The notes below the pieces were generated by a model, which searched no databases, was not told the origin of the DNA, and saw only the letters and a list, made by a program, of their open reading frames with translations. The translations under genes were made by a program, and so were the position numbers. Shown here one piece after another: positions 41,092-50,175 of a DNA stretch of 55,534 bases. This stretch comes from Ruminococcaceae bacterium UBA1227 (GTDB taxonomy: Bacteria > Bacillota > Clostridia > Oscillospirales > Acutalibacteraceae): the NCBI GenBank assembly GCA_002309175.1, contig DBWX01000002.1, forward strand, positions 1,905-57,438, given 5' to 3'. The first letter of the stretch is position 1, and each line of letters starts with the position of its first letter.

Positions 41092-41121
41092 AAAACTCCC
41101 GGGCAGCTGCCCGGGAGTTTT
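41092..41121. terminator. Perfect palindromic bidirectional terminator
   Basis: 15-base arms with no loop bases (left arm AAAACTCCCGGGCAG, right arm its exact complement), A-run before and T-run after. Serves the DUF1015 gene and the convergent SGNH hydrolase gene. Confidence 0.93.
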
Positions 41122-41124
41122 AGT

Positions 41125-42504
41125 TTAATCTGTTGTCGGTTCTGTCGGCGGCTCCGTCGGAGGTTCCGTCGGAGGCTCTGTGGGCGGCTCCGTCGGAGGA
41201 TCCGGAATCTTCGTGTACTTGACGGTAATGTTTACATCCGCCGCGCCGAACGTGCCTGAGACGGTCGCCTTGTCAGGAGTGTAACCGCTGACGTTGGGGC
41301 TCGGTACGGAATATGTGTCACCCTTTAAGAAGTCCGCTTTTGTATAAGTCGCAGCGGCAGTTCCGCCCTCCGCTTTGACATAGTTGATTGTGAGTTTATA
41401 CGTCTTGTCCTTGGTGTAGGTTACGGTTATTGTCTGATCCTCTGTTCCGATTGTACCTGAAACAGTTGCCTGATTCGGCGTATAGCCTCTGACCTTCGGA
41501 CTTGCAACCGAGTAGGACTGGCCTGCCTTCAGGTTGCCCACTGTCTGCGCCGCAGGGGCCTTTGAACCGTCCGCCATGACATAATTTACGGTGAGCGTGC
41601 GTACCGCCCAGCTCGGGTCATAGCAGTGGTTCATGAGGTACCAGCACCATGCTCCGCAGCCCGCGCTTGAGAAGTGCATACCCATTGAACCGGGATCACT
41701 GCAGTACTCATCTTTCAGGTATCCTTTGTCATCGTACATGACGGAGGCTACATCGACAAAATACCAGCCGTGCGATGCAGCTACACCTGAAAGAAGCTGG
41801 TTGTACAGCCTGATGTTCGCGTTGTTTAAGATCCTACCGTTCGTGCCGTCCTTTGCGGCAATGATAGGGGTCATTGACTGAATGTAGATAAGGATGCCGG
41901 GGTTGCTTTGCTCAATGAGCGAACACAGCTGAGCCATGTTTGAAGCCGCTCCGTTTACGCCGACACGGTTTAAGTCATTCATGCCGAGCATAATGTAAAC
42001 ACGTTTCTTGCCTGCGGGAATACTGTTCCAGATATTCGCCTTTATGACGCCGCTTAAAGCATTGCAGGTGCCGTAGCTTCCGTAGCACATATATGTCGCG
42101 CCGGGAAGTCCGCCGTACATCTGAAGTCTGAGGCTTATGGAGTCTCCTATAAATACGGATTCACCGAAGTAGTTCGGTGAGAGCTGCTGAGCCTTCGCCC
42201 ACTCGAAGTAAGGCAGGGCGCCTCCGGTATACTTTGTGACCTTCGGTGCCTCGGTCGTCTTCTCCTCTTTTGAGCCGTCTGCCTTCTTTTCAACGGGCAC
42301 GACCGTACCATCACTTAAGACCGTCGTCTCCTCGACCTCCTCCTCTTTGGGAGCGGGGGCCGCAGTCGTCTCGACAGCCTTTGTCGTATTTTCCGGAGGA
42401 TCTACACTTACCGGCATATATCTCTTTGAGAGAGCAAAAGAAGTGCAGGTAATTGCAACCATGAGGATACCTGCAACAACACGTGTTATAATCGCTTTGT
42501 TCAT
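41125..42504 (-). CDS. Secreted SGNH/GDSL hydrolase with two MucBP-like repeats and Pro-Thr-Glu tail
   Basis: 459 aa. N-terminal membrane anchor (about 7-26), Thr/Glu-rich linker, SGNH domain (about 105-295) with IGDSIS (Ser122), the Gly-Ser-Tyr-Gly block and GMND (Asn176). His277 is present in GMHFS, but the Asp usually three residues before it is Met. Two repeats of about 65 residues follow (MucBP/MBG-like: GYTPNQATVSGTIG and GYTPDKATVSGTFG), then a PPTEPPTEPP tail coded by a 12-base tandem repeat near 41140-41205. Likely a cell-surface esterase acting on glycans; substrate unknown. Confidence 0.8.
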   Translation of the reverse strand: MNKAIITRVVAGILMVAITCTSFALSKRYMPVSVDPPENTTKAVETTAAPAPKEEEVEETTVLSDGTVVPVEKKADGSKEEKTTEAPKVTKYTGGALPYFEWAKAQQLSPNYFGESVFIGDSISLRLQMYGGLPGATYMCYGSYGTCNALSGVIKANIWNSIPAGKKRVYIMLGMNDLNRVGVNGAASNMAQLCSLIEQSNPGILIYIQSMTPIIAAKDGTNGRILNNANIRLYNQLLSGVAASHGWYFVDVASVMYDDKGYLKDEYCSDPGSMGMHFSSAGCGAWCWYLMNHCYDPSWAVRTLTVNYVMADGSKAPAAQTVGNLKAGQSYSVASPKVRGYTPNQATVSGTIGTEDQTITVTYTKDKTYKLTINYVKAEGGTAAATYTKADFLKGDTYSVPSPNVSGYTPDKATVSGTFGAADVNITVKYTKIPDPPTEPPTEPPTEPPTEPPTEPTTD

Positions 42505-42522
42505 ATTGTCTGTTCCTTTAAA

Positions 42523-42552
42523 AAAGCCCCTGCGGTTATCCGCAAGGGCTTT
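42523..42552 (-). terminator. Terminator after the lipoprotein gene
   Basis: Stem AAAGCCC-TGCGG/CCGCA-GGGCTTT with one internal mismatch and a 4-base loop; minus-strand tail of six T. Confidence 0.85.
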
Positions 42553-42563
42553 AACTTTAACTC

Positions 42564-42872
42564 TTAATCTGCGGGACCGTCAGTCGAGGCAACACCTGTG
42601 CCGTAAGAGCCTGAGTAATTTGAGGTTGTGCCTACAGCATGTCTCTGTGTCGCTCTGTGGTTTTCACGGATTGCGTGAGATCTTACTCTGGGATTCGGAG
42701 CGACATAAACCGCTCTTGCCTTCTCCGTGAAGATACCGTCCCAGCCGTTGAGCCAGAAGTCAATCATCTTACCGAGTACGGTGCCGTCATTTGCTGCCGC
42801 ACAGCCTGTAAGCACAAAGGCCATCGTAAGCACGAGAAGCAACGCAACCATACGTTTCATGATTCTTTTCAT
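42564..42872 (-). CDS. Small lipoprotein, unknown function
   Basis: 102 aa; ATG with CGGAGG upstream. Residues 1-24 form a lipoprotein signal with lipobox LTGC (Cys24). The rest is short and polar, rich in Arg, Ser, Gly and Thr toward the end (TSNYSGSYGTG), with one amphipathic stretch WLNGWDGIF. Similar small Clostridial lipoproteins have no known role. Lies downstream of the tRNA gene on the same strand. Confidence 0.7.
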   Translation of the reverse strand: MKRIMKRMVALLLVLTMAFVLTGCAAANDGTVLGKMIDFWLNGWDGIFTEKARAVYVAPNPRVRSHAIRENHRATQRHAVGTTSNYSGSYGTGVASTDGPAD

Positions 42873-42942
42873 ATCAAAACCTCCGTAAACCTCTTTAACA
42901 CTGAAATTTTAACATATCAGAGGCAGATTGTCGAGTTTTAAT

Positions 42943-43019
42943 TGGCATGCCCGGCCGGATTCGAACCGGCGACACCCAGCGTCGGAGGCTGGTGCTCTAT
43001 CCAACTGAGCTACGGGCAC
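42943..43019 (-). tRNA. tRNA-Arg (anticodon CCG)
   Basis: 77 nt. Acceptor GTGCCCG/CGGGCAT (G-T at the first pair), D stem GCTC/GAGC, anticodon stem CCAGC/GCTGG with loop CTCCGAC (anticodon CCG), T stem GCCGG/CCGGC with loop TTCGAAT, discriminator G and encoded CCA. Reads CGG codons. Confidence 0.97.
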
Positions 43020-43036
43020 GTATAAAATACTCCGAC

Positions 43037-43065
43037 ATTATACCACAAACAATCAGGTCTTTGAA
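43037..43065 (-). promoter_or_regulatory. tRNA-Arg promoter
   Basis: Minus strand TTCAAA (43060-43065), 17-base spacer, TATAAT (43037-43042). The -35 lies inside the end of the MBL-fold gene. Confidence 0.6.
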
Positions 43066-43910
43066 CTGAAAGTGAGCATCATCATTCTGTCTTTCAGCGA
43101 ACCCCTGAATGTCAGTAATCCCGAATGGGTGCTGCTCTCTGAAACCTCACGCATCATATCAAGGTACTTCTTCGCATAGTCCCTGCTCAGTGCACGCGGG
43201 AAATATGAGCAGTAAATTTTCGCTTCCCCGATTTTCCTGAGAAGTCCGTCAAGCGCCGCGGCATAGGAAGATAGCGGCGCGGCAAAAGGCAGAATCTGTA
43301 TGCCGAGAGGAGAAATGACGTCGCCGACCGCGGCGACTTTGTTCTTTTCGTCGAGGAAACAGATACTGCCGTATGTATGTGACGGCACGGCAAAAAGCTT
43401 TATGGTGCGGCCGCCGATATCAATGCCGCCATTTAGTTCACGGTCAGTGACGGCGATGAACGTCGGCGCTTTTCCCGTATCGGCGCCGCCCTTGCCGAAG
43501 GCATCGACAATATGGCGTGTTATGAAAGAATAGATCCTCGCGGATTTTATATCTGCCTTGCCGATTCTCACGTTGTCGAACTGTCCTGCGCCGCCCGTTG
43601 CACCGAAATGGGAATGTGTGCAGTAAACTTCAACCGGCTTGTCGGTTATCTCCTTCACCTTGTCGGAGAGGTCGCCGATACCGAGTCCCGTGTCAACAAG
43701 AAGGGCCTTCTTCGTACCCACAAAGAGATATGACTGAAAGAGGAGGTCTGAAGATACCCGGTATGTGTCCTCGGCAATTTTCCTTGAAGAGCCGAATGCA
43801 ACGACCTTATCGTGCACAAACTGAGAAGACGCGGCTTTCTTGCCCGCTTCAAAAGCAAGTGTTCCGACACCCTGGAGGATGGCGATTTTGGAAATTTTGC
43901 CTTTCTTCAT
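43053..43910 (-). CDS. MBL-fold metallo-hydrolase-like protein with incomplete metal site
   Basis: 285 aa, metallo-beta-lactamase fold: LVDTGLG (about 71-77), the metal motif region THSHFGATGG (about 98-107), VPSHTYGSI (His178) and AVGDVIS (Asp197). In the HxHxDH motif both His99 and His101 are present, but the following Asp-His are Gly-Ala, and the last His is not obvious in the C-terminal CSYFPRAL. Site-1 ligands remain; site-2 ligands are missing, so a one-metal or altered enzyme is likely. Substrate unknown. Starts 20 bases after rfbB, probably same operon. Confidence 0.75.
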   Translation of the reverse strand: MKKGKISKIAILQGVGTLAFEAGKKAASSQFVHDKVVAFGSSRKIAEDTYRVSSDLLFQSYLFVGTKKALLVDTGLGIGDLSDKVKEITDKPVEVYCTHSHFGATGGAGQFDNVRIGKADIKSARIYSFITRHIVDAFGKGGADTGKAPTFIAVTDRELNGGIDIGGRTIKLFAVPSHTYGSICFLDEKNKVAAVGDVISPLGIQILPFAAPLSSYAAALDGLLRKIGEAKIYCSYFPRALSRDYAKKYLDMMREVSESSTHSGLLTFRGSLKDRMMMLTFSSKT

Positions 43911-43930
43911 GAAAGTGTTCTCCCTTTTAC

Positions 43931-44959
43931 TTAACTTATTTTGCCGAGCAGTTCTTCGGAGAGTCTCTTATACTCTCCGCTGATTATGTCTTTCCACCAC
44001 TTCTGATTATCAACATACCAGTTGACGGTCTCTTTTATGCCGTCGTCAAACTTTGTCTCCGGCACCCAGCCGAGCTCGCGCTCAAGCTTTGAAGCGTCGA
44101 TTGCGTAGCGCAGGTCATGACCCGGTCTGTCAGTGACAAACTCTATGAGACTCTCGGGTTTTCCGAGCGCTGCAAGCACGGTCTTCACCACATCGATATT
44201 GGCACGTTCATTGTGGCCTCCGATGTTGTACACCTCACCGACTTTTCCCTTGTGAATGATAAGGTCTATGGCCTTGCAGTGATCAAGCACGAAAAGCCAG
44301 TCACGCACATTCTCTCCCTTGCCGTAGACAGGTACATTCTCATCATTCAGCGCTCTTGAAATCATGAGCGGAATGAGTTTTTCGGGATACTGGAATCTGC
44401 CGTAGTTATTGGAACAGCGGGAGATTGTGACGGGTACCTTGTAGGTCCTGTAATATGCGAGGCAGAGCAGGTCTGCGGAGGCCTTCGATGTCGAATAAGG
44501 CGAGGAGGTGTGAAGAGGTGTCTCCTCGGTGAAGAAGAGGTCCGGACGGTCAAGAGGCAGGTCACCGTAGACCTCGTCTGTTGAGACCTGATGGAATCTC
44601 TTTCCGTCACCGAATTTTCTGAAAGCGTCAAGCAGCACACCGGTGCCTATGATATTTGTCATGAGGAAATCCTCGGGCGAATCGATTGAGCGGTCCACAT
44701 GGGACTCAGCGGCAAAGTTTACGACTATGTCGAAATTCTCCGACTCGAAGAGGGCATACATCGCCTCCCTGTCGGTTATATCCGCCTTTATGAACTTGAA
44801 ACGCGGGTTTTCGAGCAGCGGCTCAAGCGTGACGAGATTGCCCGCGTATGACAGACAGTCAACGCAGACTATTTCAACATCGTCATGTGCCTCGAGCATG
44901 TGGTATATGAAGTTGCTTCCTATGAAGCCTGCACCGCCCGTTACAAGTATCTTTTCCAT
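43931..44959 (-). CDS. rfbB: dTDP-glucose 4,6-dehydratase
   Basis: 342-aa extended SDR enzyme. NAD motif GGAGFIGSNF (7-16), active-site STDEVYGDL (about 126), YSTSK (about 153, Tyr-x3-Lys) and DWLFVLDHCKAIDLI match RfbB/RmlB, which turns dTDP-glucose into dTDP-4-keto-6-deoxyglucose for rhamnose and other surface sugars. The other rml genes are not nearby. Its start shares one base with the tsaD end, so it is translated with tsaD. Confidence 0.92.
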   Translation of the reverse strand: MEKILVTGGAGFIGSNFIYHMLEAHDDVEIVCVDCLSYAGNLVTLEPLLENPRFKFIKADITDREAMYALFESENFDIVVNFAAESHVDRSIDSPEDFLMTNIIGTGVLLDAFRKFGDGKRFHQVSTDEVYGDLPLDRPDLFFTEETPLHTSSPYSTSKASADLLCLAYYRTYKVPVTISRCSNNYGRFQYPEKLIPLMISRALNDENVPVYGKGENVRDWLFVLDHCKAIDLIIHKGKVGEVYNIGGHNERANIDVVKTVLAALGKPESLIEFVTDRPGHDLRYAIDASKLERELGWVPETKFDDGIKETVNWYVDNQKWWKDIISGEYKRLSEELLGKIS

Positions 44960-45972
44960 TAAAACACCTCATTTATCGGCATTGTGGCTTTTGCGTTCAG
45001 ATCAAGACCCGCCGTATTTCCGGCGATGAATTCGTAATAGCCCTGGGCACCTACCATGGCGGCGTTGTCGCCGCAGAGGTCGGGCGTGGGCATAAAGAGC
45101 TGCCAGCCGTGTTCGCTGCAGCAGTCGGCCATCCTCGACCGTAAAACGGAGTTTGCGGAGACGCCGCCGGCAAGGACGATTTTGTCATAGCCGAAGTCAA
45201 TTGCCGCCTTCTCGGTATTGCTGACAAGGCAGTCTACAACGGCTTTTATGACGGAGGCCCCCATATCCTCGACAGATATGCTCTCCCCTTTTTGTTCACG
45301 GTTGTGAACCGTGTTAATGACGAAGGTCTTAAGACCCGAGAAACTGAAGTCATAAGGCGCTCCCTCAACATGAGGATGCGGCATTTTAAAGGCATCGGGA
45401 TTGCCGTTCTTCGCGGCGGCATCCAGGTTCTTTCCGCCCGGATACGGAAGGCCGAGTGTTCTCGCGGACTTGTCCATACACTCCCCCGCCGCGTCATCGC
45501 GGGTGCAGCCTATGACATTGTATTCGGTGTACGATTTCACCTCGACCAGATGAGTATGACCGCCCGAGACCACGAGGGCAAGAAACGGAGGTTTCAGATC
45601 AGGCGAGGTGATGTAGTTTGAAGCGATATGTGAGCGAAGATGATGAACGGGTACGAGAGGTTTGTCGTATTTGAGCGACAGACCCTTTGCAAAGTTTACT
45701 CCGACAAGGAGCGCGCCTATAAGACCCGGCGCCGCTGTAACGGCGACGGCATCTATGTCGTCCATTGTGCAGTTTGCTTCAGAGAGGGCCTGCGTCGTAA
45801 TCTGTGAGATTGCCTCCGTATGTCTGCGTGACGCAATCTCAGGCACGACGCCGCCGTACAGCACATGCTCTTCAACCTGCGATGCTATGACCGAGGACAG
45901 GACATGTCTTCCGTCCTTGACAACCGCTGTCGCGGTCTCGTCACATGAGCTCTCAATCGCCAAAACTTTCAT
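44959..45972 (-). CDS. tsaD: tRNA N6-threonylcarbamoyladenosine synthase TsaD
   Basis: 337 aa ASKHA fold. Metal motif VPVHHLRSH (about 110-118), LVVSGGHTHLV (about 134), VLAGGVSANSVLR (about 268) and DNAAMVGAQG (about 300) are intact. It transfers threonylcarbamoyl to A37 of ANN-decoding tRNAs together with TsaB and TsaE, which are not in the window. One-base overlap with rimI and with rfbB. Confidence 0.95.
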   Translation of the reverse strand: MKVLAIESSCDETATAVVKDGRHVLSSVIASQVEEHVLYGGVVPEIASRRHTEAISQITTQALSEANCTMDDIDAVAVTAAPGLIGALLVGVNFAKGLSLKYDKPLVPVHHLRSHIASNYITSPDLKPPFLALVVSGGHTHLVEVKSYTEYNVIGCTRDDAAGECMDKSARTLGLPYPGGKNLDAAAKNGNPDAFKMPHPHVEGAPYDFSFSGLKTFVINTVHNREQKGESISVEDMGASVIKAVVDCLVSNTEKAAIDFGYDKIVLAGGVSANSVLRSRMADCCSEHGWQLFMPTPDLCGDNAAMVGAQGYYEFIAGNTAGLDLNAKATMPINEVF

Positions 45973-46406
45973 TAAAATCTCCTGGTCATAATGAGCGCGT
46001 CCTCATCCGGATCACGGTAAAAGCCCGGACGCACACCCTCACTTATGAATTCATTCTTTTTGTAAACGGAGATCGCCGCTCCGTTTGAGAGGCGGACCTC
46101 AAGTGTTATGAAAGAGGCTCCGTTCGCCTTCGCGTTTCTTGTCGCCTCAAGCACCAGGGCATTGCCTATACCACGCTGCCTGTAACTTTCGGTCACCGCA
46201 AGATTGGTCACGAAGCACTCGTCCATGACCATATATGTGCCTATATACCCGACGACTTTGTCATCTTCCAGAGCGACAAAGAACCAGGCATTCGGATTGC
46301 CGTAATACTCCTCTATGGCATCTCTTGTCCAGGGGTGCGCAAAACACTCCTCCTCAAGTGACACCACGGCATCCATATATACGGGTTTCAGTCTTTCTAT
46401 CTTCAT
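45972..46406 (-). CDS. rimI: Ribosomal-protein-alanine N-acetyltransferase RimI
   Basis: 144 aa GNAT enzyme; acetyl-CoA motif RQRGIGNALV (about 75) and the CFAHPWTRDAIEEYYGNPNA N-terminal motif are RimI-like. Usually found beside tsaD/tsaB. Overlaps the polA end by 4 bases and shares one base with tsaD. Confidence 0.88.
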   Translation of the reverse strand: MKIERLKPVYMDAVVSLEEECFAHPWTRDAIEEYYGNPNAWFFVALEDDKVVGYIGTYMVMDECFVTNLAVTESYRQRGIGNALVLEATRNAKANGASFITLEVRLSNGAAISVYKKNEFISEGVRPGFYRDPDEDALIMTRRF

Positions 46407-48859
46407 CCCTTAGCCTCGTACCAGGTATTGCCGATATGAGCATCTGCGAGGAGTTTCACCTTCAGCGAGCAGGCGTTTTCCATCTCCTCTTTGACTATTG
46501 TGCATACCTCATCGGCTATGTCCTCACGCGCCTCGACGAGGAGTTCATCATGCACCTGCATGATGAGTTTTGCGTCGAGTCCCTCCGCCAGCAGGCGGTT
46601 GTAAACCTTTACCATGGCGAGCTTTATGATGTCGGCCGCCGTGCCCTGGATGGGCATGTTGCGGGCGACGCGCTCGCCAAAGGCTCTCAGGTTATGATTC
46701 GACGATGTGAGCTCAGGCAGATAGCGTCTGCGCTCATAGAGGGTCTTGACAAATCCGTCTGCCTTCGCCTTCTCAATAACGTCTTTCATATACTTATCAA
46801 CGCCCGAGAAATTGCTCAGGTAACCGTCAATATACTGCTGTGCCTCAACACGGGAGACACCGATATCCTTGGCCAGAGAAAATGCGCCTATACCGTACAC
46901 TATTCCGAAATTTACGGCCTTTGCCCTGCTTCGCATAATCGGAGTGACCTCATCAAGAGGCACTTTGAAGACCTGCGAAGCGGTTACGCGGTGAATGTCC
47001 TCACCACTCTCAAATGCCGCAATCATATTCGCGTCATCCGCCATATGGGCGAGAACGCGGAGCTCAATCTGGCTGTAGTCGGCATCTATGAGTTTATAGC
47101 CCGGACGGGCGATAAAGAACTTGCGAAGTTCGGAGCCCAGGGGCTTACGTACGGGTATGTTCTGCAGATTCGGCTCAGTCGAGGAGATTCTGCCCGTCCG
47201 TGTCTCAGTCTGATTAAGTGTTGAGTGAATGCGTCCGTCCTCCGCTATGCAGGCGACAAGTCCGTCGCAGTAAGTGGATTTAAGCTTTGCAACCATGCGG
47301 TATTCGAGGATGTCCGCGACAACGGGATAATCGTCAGCGAGTTCCTCTAAAACCTCAGCAGCGGTTGAATAGCCGCTCTTCGTCTTCTTCTTTGCGGGTA
47401 TGCCCATCTTCTCGAAGAGGGCCTCGCCGAGCTGCTTCGGTGAATTCAGGTTGAACTCGAATCCGCACTCATCATAGATTTTTCTCGTCATCTCATCCAC
47501 ACGGGCGGAGATGACCTCACCGAATTCAAGCAGTCCTTCCCTGTCAACCAGGAAACCGACATGTTCCATTGAGGCTAAAACCTCAGCCAGGGAAATCTCA
47601 AGAGCCAAAAGATCGGCCTGATTATTGTTGTCTATCTGTGCGACGAGTTTGTCACACAAAACTTTAAATGAACCGGCAGAGTATTCAACGAGAAGTCTCT
47701 CCGCGGAATAATCGTTTGCGGAGGGGTTTAAGATATATGCCGCAAGAGCGGTATCAAAAACCACGCCGGAGACGGTGAAACCGTGCTTTAAACCATAGGC
47801 GTACACCGACTTTGAATCTGCCGCGTATTTCTTTATGCTGCGGTCTTTGAGGGCATCTGCAATCTCGTCATATACAGTCTCATCAGTGCTGAAAATGTAT
47901 AAATTTCCGCTTTCTGTAAAGTAGTTTTCCTTTACAGTTTCCGTATTTTCGGTGCTTTCAGGCTCGCTTGACGCCGTAACCGACGCAGCTGCGTCCCTCA
48001 GCCCGAGGGCATCTATCATCTTGAACATCTCGAGGGACGCCAAAAGCCTTGCGGCTGCGTCATGGTCCCCCTCGCCGATTTTATAATCCGAAAGCTCGGT
48101 GCTTATCGGGACATCAAGACATATTGTGCCGAGTTCCCGGCTCAGATAAGCCATATCCCTGTCGGCCTCAAGTTTCTGCCTGACTCCGGGTTTTATGTCA
48201 AGCTCCGGAAGCTTTTCATATATCTCATCAAGGCTTCCGAACCTGGAGATCAGGTCCTGCGCTCCCTTCTCACCTATTCCCTTTACTCCGGGAATACAGT
48301 CTGAGGAGTCGCCCTGGATTGCCTTTATGTCTATCATCTGACGCGGTGTGACGCCGTAAGTCTCCTTAATATACTCAGGTGTACAGCGCGTAACTACGGT
48401 CCTTCCCATCTTGGTTGAAGGCAGGAGTACAGTCACATTGTCCTTTACCAGCTGGAAACTGTCGCGGTCACCCGTCGCGATAAAGCACTCGTCATCGGGG
48501 CCGCATGCCGCGGAGAGCGTGCCGAGAATATCATCGGCCTCATAGCCCTCAAGTTCCACACACTTGTAGCCGAGGTCGGCCAGCAATTCCTTCAGTACGG
48601 GCATCTGCTCGGCAAGTTCCGCCGGCATGCCCTTCCTGTTGGCCTTGTAGCCGTCATACATCTTATGACGGAAGGTAGGCGCCTTCAGGTCAAAAGCGAC
48701 GGCGACCGCATCCGGCTCAACCTCACCCTTAACCTTTTCGAGTATATTCAGAAAACCGTAGATTCCGTTGGTATACCTGCCGTCCTTTGTGGTGAGCAGC
48801 TTTATACCGTAGAAAGCACGATTCACTATGCTGTTTCCGTCAATTACGAGTAATTTCAT
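46403..48859 (-). CDS. polA: DNA polymerase I
   Basis: 818 aa from ATG 48859 (MKLLVIDGNSIVNRAF) with GGAGGA upstream. 5' nuclease domain (1-290: EGYEADDILGT, TGDRDSFQLV), then a degenerate 3'-5' exonuclease region (about 325-460) in which no Asp-x-Glu motif is visible, so probably no proofreading, as in Bacillus-type Pol I. Polymerase motifs A (DADYSQIELRVLAH), B (RSRAKAVNFGIVYGIG) and C (QVHDELLVE) are intact. First gene of polA-rimI-tsaD-rfbB. Confidence 0.95.
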   Translation of the reverse strand: MKLLVIDGNSIVNRAFYGIKLLTTKDGRYTNGIYGFLNILEKVKGEVEPDAVAVAFDLKAPTFRHKMYDGYKANRKGMPAELAEQMPVLKELLADLGYKCVELEGYEADDILGTLSAACGPDDECFIATGDRDSFQLVKDNVTVLLPSTKMGRTVVTRCTPEYIKETYGVTPRQMIDIKAIQGDSSDCIPGVKGIGEKGAQDLISRFGSLDEIYEKLPELDIKPGVRQKLEADRDMAYLSRELGTICLDVPISTELSDYKIGEGDHDAAARLLASLEMFKMIDALGLRDAAASVTASSEPESTENTETVKENYFTESGNLYIFSTDETVYDEIADALKDRSIKKYAADSKSVYAYGLKHGFTVSGVVFDTALAAYILNPSANDYSAERLLVEYSAGSFKVLCDKLVAQIDNNNQADLLALEISLAEVLASMEHVGFLVDREGLLEFGEVISARVDEMTRKIYDECGFEFNLNSPKQLGEALFEKMGIPAKKKTKSGYSTAAEVLEELADDYPVVADILEYRMVAKLKSTYCDGLVACIAEDGRIHSTLNQTETRTGRISSTEPNLQNIPVRKPLGSELRKFFIARPGYKLIDADYSQIELRVLAHMADDANMIAAFESGEDIHRVTASQVFKVPLDEVTPIMRSRAKAVNFGIVYGIGAFSLAKDIGVSRVEAQQYIDGYLSNFSGVDKYMKDVIEKAKADGFVKTLYERRRYLPELTSSNHNLRAFGERVARNMPIQGTAADIIKLAMVKVYNRLLAEGLDAKLIMQVHDELLVEAREDIADEVCTIVKEEMENACSLKVKLLADAHIGNTWYEAKG

Positions 48860-48884
48860 ATCTGTCCTCCGCCCATAATAATAT

Positions 48885-48913
48885 ATTTTACCATATTGTG
48901 CAGGCACTTGCCA
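48885..48913 (-). promoter_or_regulatory. Candidate polA promoter
   Basis: Minus strand TGGCAA (48908-48913), 17-base spacer, TAAAAT (48885-48890). It interlocks with the divergent lipase promoter inside an inverted repeat (48883-48926). Confidence 0.5.
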
Positions 48914-48924
48914 TATGATAAAAT
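48896..48924 (+). promoter_or_regulatory. Candidate lipase promoter
   Basis: TTGTGC (48896-48901), 17-base spacer, TAAAAT (48919-48924), about 50 bases before the ATG. Confidence 0.5.
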
Positions 48925-48975
48925 ATGTTGCGTACAATACATTTAGTTGCATTCCCGTTACCGAGGAGGTACAAA

Positions 48976-50166
48976 ATGAAGAAAACCATACTGAAAATCA
49001 TCTGCCTGGTGCTTGTTCTCGTAATAGCTGCACTCATCTATGCGCGTGCGCCAAAGAAGGACAGGACCATAGACCAGAGCAAATGGAACACAAACTATAC
49101 ATACGTCTTCGTCCACGGCCTTTCGGGCTGGGGCAGCTACGACAAGCGGTATAAGTCCATGCCCTACTGGGGTATGATGAACGGCGACATGATGAAATAT
49201 CTGAACAAGCAGGAATTCCACTGCTACGCCGCCTCCGTCGCTCCCCACTACAGCGCATGGGACCGCGCCTGTGAGCTCTATGCGCAGCTGACCGGTACCA
49301 AGGTAGACTACGGCGAGGCACACGCAAAGGCCATGGGTCATGACCGCTACGGCGAGGACTTCACCGGCCGCGCTCTCATTCCCGCCTTCTCAGCCACCGA
49401 CAAAATAAACCTTGTAGGCCACAGCTTCGGCGGCGCCACAATACGCCTCTTCGCCGAGATAATGGCAAACGGCAGCGAAGAGGAGATCGCCGCCTCGGGC
49501 GACAACGTCTCCGACTTCTTCAAGGGCGGAAAGGCCGACTGGATTTACAGCATAACCACACTCGCCGCTCCCACAAACGGCACAACGGTCTACTACAGCG
49601 GCACGGTTGAAGACCCCGAGCCTCCCACGGGCCTCTCAAAGAAAATTGAAGACAAATTAAACGGCATGATGGCCGATGTCAACGGCGGCGATGCAGAATC
49701 ACGCGTACCTGAGGACATGGCGTCAAATGACATGTTCATTGACAATGCACTTGCCTTAAACGAAAAGATTGAAGTACTCGAAAACGTCTACTATTTCTCG
49801 ATCCCCTGCTGCTCAACAAAGGACAGCGGCAAAGGCTATCAGGTAGTTGACAACAGCATCACCGACATCATGTTCAGAAAACCCGGCAGACTCATGGGAA
49901 ACCTTACATACACGACTCCGGGCGGATTTGTCGTGGATGAGAAGTGGCTTCCCAACGACGGCCTTGTAAACACAATCTCCGCAAAGGCCCCGTTCAATGC
50001 CCCTCAGAAGGCCCTTGACCGAAACAATATCGAAAAGGGAACCTACCAGATCTTCCCCACCTTCGAAGGCGACCATATGTCAATCATCGGCGGCCTTACG
50101 AAAATCACCGACGTCAAGAACTACTATGTCGATTTCATGTGCATGATCAACGAAATCGAGGAATAA
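48976..50166 (+). CDS. Extracellular lipase, family I.5-like
   Basis: 396 aa from ATG 48976, with GAGGAGG upstream. Uncleaved anchor or signal helix at 6-23, then an alpha/beta hydrolase closely resembling staphylococcal/Geobacillus lipases: oxyanion HGLSGWG (48-53), nucleophile GHSFGG (Ser150), LPNDGLVNT (catalytic Asp) and EGDHMSIIG (catalytic His). The zinc-site segment SAWDRACELYAQLTGTKVDYGEAHAKAMGH (split here across 93-122) retains the Asp and His ligands. The usual Ala of AHSQG is Gly. Probably hydrolyses esters or lipids at the cell surface. Confidence 0.85.
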   Translation: MKKTILKIICLVLVLVIAALIYARAPKKDRTIDQSKWNTNYTYVFVHGLSGWGSYDKRYKSMPYWGMMNGDMMKYLNKQEFHCYAASVAPHYSAWDRACELYAQLTGTKVDYGEAHAKAMGHDRYGEDFTGRALIPAFSATDKINLVGHSFGGATIRLFAEIMANGSEEEIAASGDNVSDFFKGGKADWIYSITTLAAPTNGTTVYYSGTVEDPEPPTGLSKKIEDKLNGMMADVNGGDAESRVPEDMASNDMFIDNALALNEKIEVLENVYYFSIPCCSTKDSGKGYQVVDNSITDIMFRKPGRLMGNLTYTTPGGFVVDEKWLPNDGLVNTISAKAPFNAPQKALDRNNIEKGTYQIFPTFEGDHMSIIGGLTKITDVKNYYVDFMCMINEIEE

Positions 50167-50175
50167 GCAGAAAAC

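Noticed and set aside
46235..47224. 329-codon open frame on the plus strand opposite polA
   Set aside because: It lies wholly within the complement of rimI and conserved polA motifs, has no ribosome binding site and no recognisable domain.
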